Assembly: GCA_005888865.1 (NCBI GenBank)
Contig: VBCL01000158.1
Location: 1-10,766, forward strand
Direction: 5' to 3'
Source of the DNA: Betaproteobacteria bacterium
GTDB taxonomy: Bacteria > Pseudomonadota > Gammaproteobacteria > Burkholderiales > Casimicrobiaceae
DNA: 10,766 nucleotides
Each line of letters starts with the position of its first letter. Position 1 is the first letter of the stretch. The notes under the pieces are model-generated. The model did no database searches and was not told the origin of the DNA. It was given only the letters and a program-made list of their open reading frames with translations. The position numbers and the translations under genes are program-made. Shown here piece by piece: positions 7,299-10,766 of the stretch.

Positions 7299-8348
7299 TC
7301 AGCGCGGCAGCGCCGGCAGGTCGCTGAAGTACTCGGGATACGCCTTCTCGGCTTCCGCGAGATAAGAGGGTGCGAACTGATCCGGAATGCTGAGCCTCGA
7401 CCCGCCTTTCACGGTGTTCTTCAGGACGTCGTCTTCGGCGGTCTCGAACGCCTGCATCACCGGACGCGACACGCGGGGATCGTAGCTGATGTGCTGGATC
7501 GCCTTCCTTCCAACGGCGGGATCGAGGCCGGGGACCCACTTGACGAAAATCGCCACGGCCTCGTCGCGGTGCTGGCGCGTGTACTGGGATGCTTCCGCAA
7601 GGCCGGCGACGAAATTGCGGATGACCTCCGGGTTGCTCTGAAGCGTAGGTTCATGGGCGGTCGCGACCATGATGTACGAGAGGTAGCCTCCGCCGCGAAC
7701 GACGGTATACGATTCCGGCACCTGATCGAGCACCACGGTGTTGAATGGCTCCCAGGAGACGACCGCGTCGACCTTGCCCTCCTTCAGGGCGGGGGCCAAC
7801 GCCGGTGGCGCCATGATGTTCACGATCGTGACGTCGTCGTACTTCATCCCGCGCTTGGCCAAGACCATCTTGAGGTATTCGTCGGAGGTCTGCGCCTGCG
7901 CCACACCGACGCGCTTACCCTTGAGGTCCTCGATGTTGCCCGGACGAATGCCGGAATCCTTGCGCGCGACGATCGCGAGCGGTTCGTCGGCATTGGATCG
8001 GGTCGCATCGTTCTGGATGATTCCGATCACGCGAAACGGGTCACCTCCGTGACGAGCTTTAAGAAACGTCGTGACGCTCATGTCGCCGATCTGCACTTCC
8101 CGCTTCTGCATGGCGTTCACCATGTCCGTGCCCGTGTTGACGACCTTGAGGTGGACGTCGACACCATGCTTCTTGAAGAATCCCTTCTCGACACCGACGA
8201 ACATCGGCAGATGGCCGAAGTTGTTGCCGATCACGGCCTCGACCACGGGGAGTGGCTGGGCGATGGCGGAGCCCGGGCCCGCGAGCACGCAAGCCAATGA
8301 AGCGAGCGTCAACATTGCGGCGAATCGCAGATCTAGAGAAGTTCTCAT
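7299..8348 (-). CDS. ABC transporter substrate-binding protein, NitT/TauT (SsuA/THI5-like) family
   Basis: A 349-residue periplasmic binding protein of normal family length. A signal peptide is visible (basic start, hydrophobic residues about 9-24, probable cleavage after GSAIA at residue 30). The mature protein begins with the family pattern VVEAVIGNNFGHLPMFVGVEKGFFKKHGVDV, seen in two parts around residues 35-65, followed by DLKGKRVGVAQ, VDAVVSWEPFNTVV and a conserved C-terminal helical region. Members bind nitrate, taurine, alkane or aromatic sulfonates, or pyrimidine precursors; the ligand here is unknown. The start is supported by AGGAGGA (8354-8360) 5 nt upstream, a site that overlaps the stop codon of the preceding dehydrogenase gene, so translation is probably coupled. 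No permease or ATPase gene is in the window. Confidence 0.93.
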   Translation of the reverse strand: MRTSLDLRFAAMLTLASLACVLAGPGSAIAQPLPVVEAVIGNNFGHLPMFVGVEKGFFKKHGVDVHLKVVNTGTDMVNAMQKREVQIGDMSVTTFLKARHGGDPFRVIGIIQNDATRSNADEPLAIVARKDSGIRPGNIEDLKGKRVGVAQAQTSDEYLKMVLAKRGMKYDDVTIVNIMAPPALAPALKEGKVDAVVSWEPFNTVVLDQVPESYTVVRGGGYLSYIMVATAHEPTLQSNPEVIRNFVAGLAEASQYTRQHRDEAVAIFVKWVPGLDPAVGRKAIQHISYDPRVSRPVMQAFETAEDDVLKNTVKGGSRLSIPDQFAPSYLAEAEKAYPEYFSDLPALPR

Positions 8349-8358
8349 TGCGTTCCTC

Positions 8359-9366
8359 CTATCCGTTGTGTCGCTTGTCTTGCGGCTGGGCGTAGATCTC
8401 CGGGTTCCAGCAGTTGGGAGGCTGTCTTCCTTCGATCACCGCAGCGATGTTGTCGACGACGACGTTGGCCAGGGCTTCGCGGACCTCGGTCACCCCGCTG
8501 CCCAGGTGGGGCGTGAGCACGACATTGGGCATCGCGAGGAGCGCGCGCTCTACGTGCGGCTCGCGCTCGAAAACGTCGAGCGCGGCACCGGCGATGCGCC
8601 GTTCGTTCAGCGCCTCCACCAGCGCCTGCTCGTCGACGACGGGCCCGCGCGCGGTGTTGACCAGAAACGCGCTCGGCTTCATGAGCCTCATCTCGCGTGA
8701 CCCGATGAGATGGAAGGTCTCGGCTTTGAGCGGCGCGTGCACCGACACGAAATCCGACTCCGCGAGGAGCGTGTCCAGCGGCACGTACGCCAGACCGAGC
8801 TCGCGCTCTTGCTCTTCGGGAATCCGCCGCGGCCCCCAGTAGAGCGTTCGCATTGAAAAGCCGCGGGCGCGGCGCGCCACGGCGCGGCCGATGCGACCGC
8901 CGCCGCCGACGAGTCCGATCGTCTTCCCCCACACGGCCGCGCCCATCAGTCGCATCGACTGTGCGCCGGGAAAAATCCCTTCGCGCAGGAGCTTGTCGCC
9001 TTCGACGACGCGACGCGCTACCGCGAGCAGGATCGCGAAATGCAGATCCGCAGTCGCTTCGGTGACGATCGGAGGAACCACGGTCACAGGGATGCGGCGT
9101 GCGGTCGCAGCGGCGACGTCGATGTCGGAAGGCGTGATCTTCATCGTCGCGATCAGCGAGAGCGACCGGCCGGCTGCGATCACGTCGGCATCGACACGAT
9201 CGGACAAAAGGCAAAACAGGATGTCGTGACCGCGAACCGCGGTGATGAGCTCTTCCTGGGTCATGATATGCATCGCGTCGCGGTTCCATTCGACCTTGGC
9301 GAGGCTCTGCAGCCGCGTGATCGCGCTGGCGGCGACCGGCTGCGTGATGAAGACGCGATGGCGCAT
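8359..9366 (-). CDS. D-2-hydroxyacid dehydrogenase, probable NADP(H) preference
   Basis: A 335-residue dehydrogenase of the glyoxylate/hydroxypyruvate reductase superfamily. Visible features are the Rossmann motif IGLVGGGGRIGRAV (150-163) and the catalytic triad: Arg240 in NTARGPVVDE, Glu269 in DVFEREP and His287 in TPHLGS. After the second Rossmann strand the usual acidic residue is replaced by YWGPRRIPEE (176-185); a basic pair there favours NADP(H) in related enzymes such as GRHPR. The substrate-side segment is ATMKITPSDIDVAA instead of the common GxGxDNID type, so substrate preference may be unusual. The ATG at 9366 overlaps the stop of the upstream PEP-synthase-like gene (TGATG), with no good ribosome binding site of its own, implying translational coupling. 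It reduces a 2-keto acid or oxidises its D-2-hydroxy acid; the substrate is not predictable. Confidence 0.93.
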   Translation of the reverse strand: MRHRVFITQPVAASAITRLQSLAKVEWNRDAMHIMTQEELITAVRGHDILFCLLSDRVDADVIAAGRSLSLIATMKITPSDIDVAAATARRIPVTVVPPIVTEATADLHFAILLAVARRVVEGDKLLREGIFPGAQSMRLMGAAVWGKTIGLVGGGGRIGRAVARRARGFSMRTLYWGPRRIPEEQERELGLAYVPLDTLLAESDFVSVHAPLKAETFHLIGSREMRLMKPSAFLVNTARGPVVDEQALVEALNERRIAGAALDVFEREPHVERALLAMPNVVLTPHLGSGVTEVREALANVVVDNIAAVIEGRQPPNCWNPEIYAQPQDKRHNG

Positions 9367-10643
9367 CAAGTCGCCGGCATCCAGCGCACGACGCCGGCGA
9401 CGCCGTCGACGGCGACCTGCACGCCATCGGGAATACGCAGCGTGGCGTCGAGCACGCCCAGCACCATCGGGATGCCTCGCTCGCGGGCGAGGGAGGCAAG
9501 ATGCGAGGTGCTGCCGCCGAGCTCCGCCACCAGGCCCGCCACGCGCGGCAGCACGGCGCTCAACGCAGGTCCCGCGACCCTGGTCACGAGGATATCGCCC
9601 GGCGCCACGCGGGTGAGCTCGCATTCGCAGTTCACGACGCAGGCGCGTCCCGATCCCCAGCCGACGCCTGCCGGGTGGCCATTGAGCCCCGGATGGCGCA
9701 GCCATATTTCGTCGGGGACGCGCGCCGGCTCGACGTGCAGCGGCCGCGCCTGCAGCAGCTTGAATCCGGCCTCGTCGCGTGCCCACTCGATTTCCACCGG
9801 GACGCCCATGATGTCCTCGACCTGCCGCAGCAGTCGACCCAGCTCGGTGGCCTGCGCCGCGTTCAGGCACGGCTCGGATGAGCGCGGCCGCCGAACGGCA
9901 GGCGCGCCGTGGGCGCAGCCGAGGCGGTGGAAACTCCGGCCGGCCAGCGTCTCGCGCAGAGCGCCTTCGCGGCTCAGGACGATGCGGTCCGGCACGACCT
10001 CACCCTGGGCGATCGCCGATCCGAGGCCCCACGTCGCGTTCAGAACCATGTCGCCGTCCGAGGTGCGGCTCAAGCCGCCGCCGGAAACCCGCGCCGACAC
10101 CAGCGGCTGCACCAGGACCGCCATCGCGGTGTCGGCGGGACTCGCGTCGTGCGTCGCCATGTAGCGCAGCACGCGCGTCGACCAGAGCGCCGCCCAGCAC
10201 GAACGCACGGCAGTGATGAAGTCGGCCTCGCCCTCCAGGCCGAGATAGCTTTCGAACTGTCCTGCGAAGCTCGATCCGAAGCGATCCTCGACCAGTGCCG
10301 AGGAGCGCACCACCGTGAGCGCGCTTGTCGTCTCGACCAGCGCGCGCCACGCGTCGAGCAGCGGACTCAGTACGTGCGGCACGATCGGCTGATCGAGAAG
10401 CCCGAGCTTCATCGCCAGCGCGGCGCGGCGCGCGGTCCCGGGGTCTTCCGCGTCCACGCCGTGCGCGATCGCGGTGAGGCCGAGCGCGGCAACCTGGGCG
10501 CGATACGCGTCGGCATCGACGCAAAAGCCGTCGGGGATCGGCAGACCCGCGCGCCCGAGCCGCGCGAGATTCGCCGCCTTGGGACCGAAGCGGTCGGCGT
10601 CGGTGGCCTCGGCGGAGGAGATGGGGACGATTAATGGAGGCAT
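9366..10643 (-). CDS. Short PEP-synthase-like phosphotransferase (ATP-grasp plus phosphohistidine domain)
   Basis: A 425-residue protein. Residues about 15-303 are a PPDK/PEP-synthase N-terminal ATP-grasp domain: FGPKAANLARLGRAGLPIP (Lys22), VRSSALVEDRFGSSFAGQF (111-130), NATWGLGSAIAQGEVVPD (202-219), and EIEWA (284-288) with QARP (298-301). A short linker leads to a swivelling PEP-utiliser domain (about 343-421) with the catalytic His381 in GGSTSHLASLARERGIPMV. The PEP/pyruvate TIM-barrel of PEP synthase and PPDK is absent, and no drug-binding domain of the rifampicin-phosphotransferase kind fits in the 40-residue linker. The likely reaction is ATP-dependent phosphorylation of His381 and transfer to an unknown acceptor, perhaps with a partner protein. 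The ATG has no clear Shine-Dalgarno site; an upstream in-frame stop lies within about 30 nt. First gene of the minus-strand operon. Confidence 0.88.
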   Translation of the reverse strand: MPPLIVPISSAEATDADRFGPKAANLARLGRAGLPIPDGFCVDADAYRAQVAALGLTAIAHGVDAEDPGTARRAALAMKLGLLDQPIVPHVLSPLLDAWRALVETTSALTVVRSSALVEDRFGSSFAGQFESYLGLEGEADFITAVRSCWAALWSTRVLRYMATHDASPADTAMAVLVQPLVSARVSGGGLSRTSDGDMVLNATWGLGSAIAQGEVVPDRIVLSREGALRETLAGRSFHRLGCAHGAPAVRRPRSSEPCLNAAQATELGRLLRQVEDIMGVPVEIEWARDEAGFKLLQARPLHVEPARVPDEIWLRHPGLNGHPAGVGWGSGRACVVNCECELTRVAPGDILVTRVAGPALSAVLPRVAGLVAELGGSTSHLASLARERGIPMVLGVLDATLRIPDGVQVAVDGVAGVVRWMPAT

Positions 10644-10664
10644 GTGAAACGCGACAGCTCGAGG

Positions 10665-10693
10665 TTGTCATCCCGGCGCAGGCCGGGATCCAA
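10665..10693 (+). repeat. Palindromic intergenic repeat (REP-like), copy 1
   Basis: A 29-nt unit starting TTGTCATCCCGGCG and ending GGGATCCAA. Its core ATCCCGGC/GCCGGGAT is an 8-bp stem with a GCAG loop. This GTCATCCCGGC...GCCGGGATCCA pattern is a widely scattered intergenic palindrome in Pseudomonadota. A second copy lies in inverted orientation 31 nt away. Confidence 0.75.
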
Positions 10694-10724
10694 TTTGATG
10701 GTGCGACCGAGTCGCGTGACGAAC

Positions 10725-10753
10725 TTGGGCCCCGGCCTCCGCCGGGGCGACAA
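10725..10753 (-). repeat. Palindromic intergenic repeat (REP-like), inverted copy 2
   Basis: Read on the minus strand this 29-nt unit starts TTGTCGCCCCGGCGGAGG and ends GGGGCCCAA, matching copy 1 at most positions. Several differences are compensatory changes that keep the stem, here GCCCCGGC paired with GCCGGGGC around a 4-nt loop. The two copies face each other like a BIME, upstream of the PEP-synthase-like gene. Confidence 0.7.
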
Positions 10754-10766
10754 GAACTGCGCCGCG

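Noticed and set aside
8289..8291. Possible lipoprotein cysteine (residue 20) in the substrate-binding protein
   Set aside because: The residues before it (Ser-Leu-Ala) do not fit the lipobox, and a good signal peptidase I site follows at residue 30.
9040..10164. Long plus-strand open frame across the dehydrogenase and PEP-synthase-like genes
   Set aside because: It spans two coupled minus-strand genes with clear catalytic motifs; its Ser/Arg/Pro-rich product is typical of high-G+C antisense frames.
10665..10753. CRISPR-like repeat pair
   Set aside because: Only two units, in opposite orientation and themselves palindromic; this is a REP-like pair, with no cas genes nearby.

Overview
This is a high-G+C bacterial window with compact, overlapping genes, strong Shine-Dalgarno sites and a palindromic intergenic repeat of a kind common in Pseudomonadota. 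Gene content (NitT/TauT-type binding protein, several 2-hydroxyacid and 3-hydroxyacid dehydrogenases, LVIVD and CobW proteins) suggests a soil or aquatic proteobacterium, probably beta or alpha. That placement is inference; no marker gene is present.

Left arm, plus strand (1-3628): the 3' end of a retropepsin-like aspartic protease gene, then a tight three-gene run. The run is an LVIVD-repeat beta-propeller protein, a CobW/P47K-type GTPase whose ATG overlaps the previous stop (TGATG), and a 3-hydroxyisobutyrate-dehydrogenase-family oxidoreductase that overlaps the GTPase by 8 nt. A hairpin with a T-run at about 3700 closes the convergent intergenic space.

Middle, minus strand (3761-6067): a secreted 619-residue protein with four Asp-box/BNR motifs. 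Upstream of it lie two weak promoter candidates, an 81-nt remnant of the 3' end of a D-2-hydroxyacid dehydrogenase gene, and a 43-residue single-pass membrane protein with its own ribosome binding site.

Right arm, minus strand (6315-10643), transcribed right to left as one likely operon: a short PEP-synthase-like protein (ATP-grasp plus phosphohistidine domain, no PEP/pyruvate barrel), a D-2-hydroxyacid dehydrogenase coupled to it by TGATG, a periplasmic NitT/TauT-family binding protein, and a second D-2-hydroxyacid dehydrogenase broken by a frameshifting deletion. The set looks like an uptake and oxidation module for a small 2-hydroxy acid or sulfonate-like compound, but no permease or ATPase lies in the window and the substrate cannot be read from sequence. 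Two inverted copies of a 29-nt palindromic repeat sit just upstream of this operon.

The most unusual items are the reduced two-domain phosphotransferase fused into a dehydrogenase operon, and the pair of decayed dehydrogenase sequences (one frameshifted, one reduced to its last 26 codons). No RNA genes, insertion sequences or CRISPR arrays were seen.
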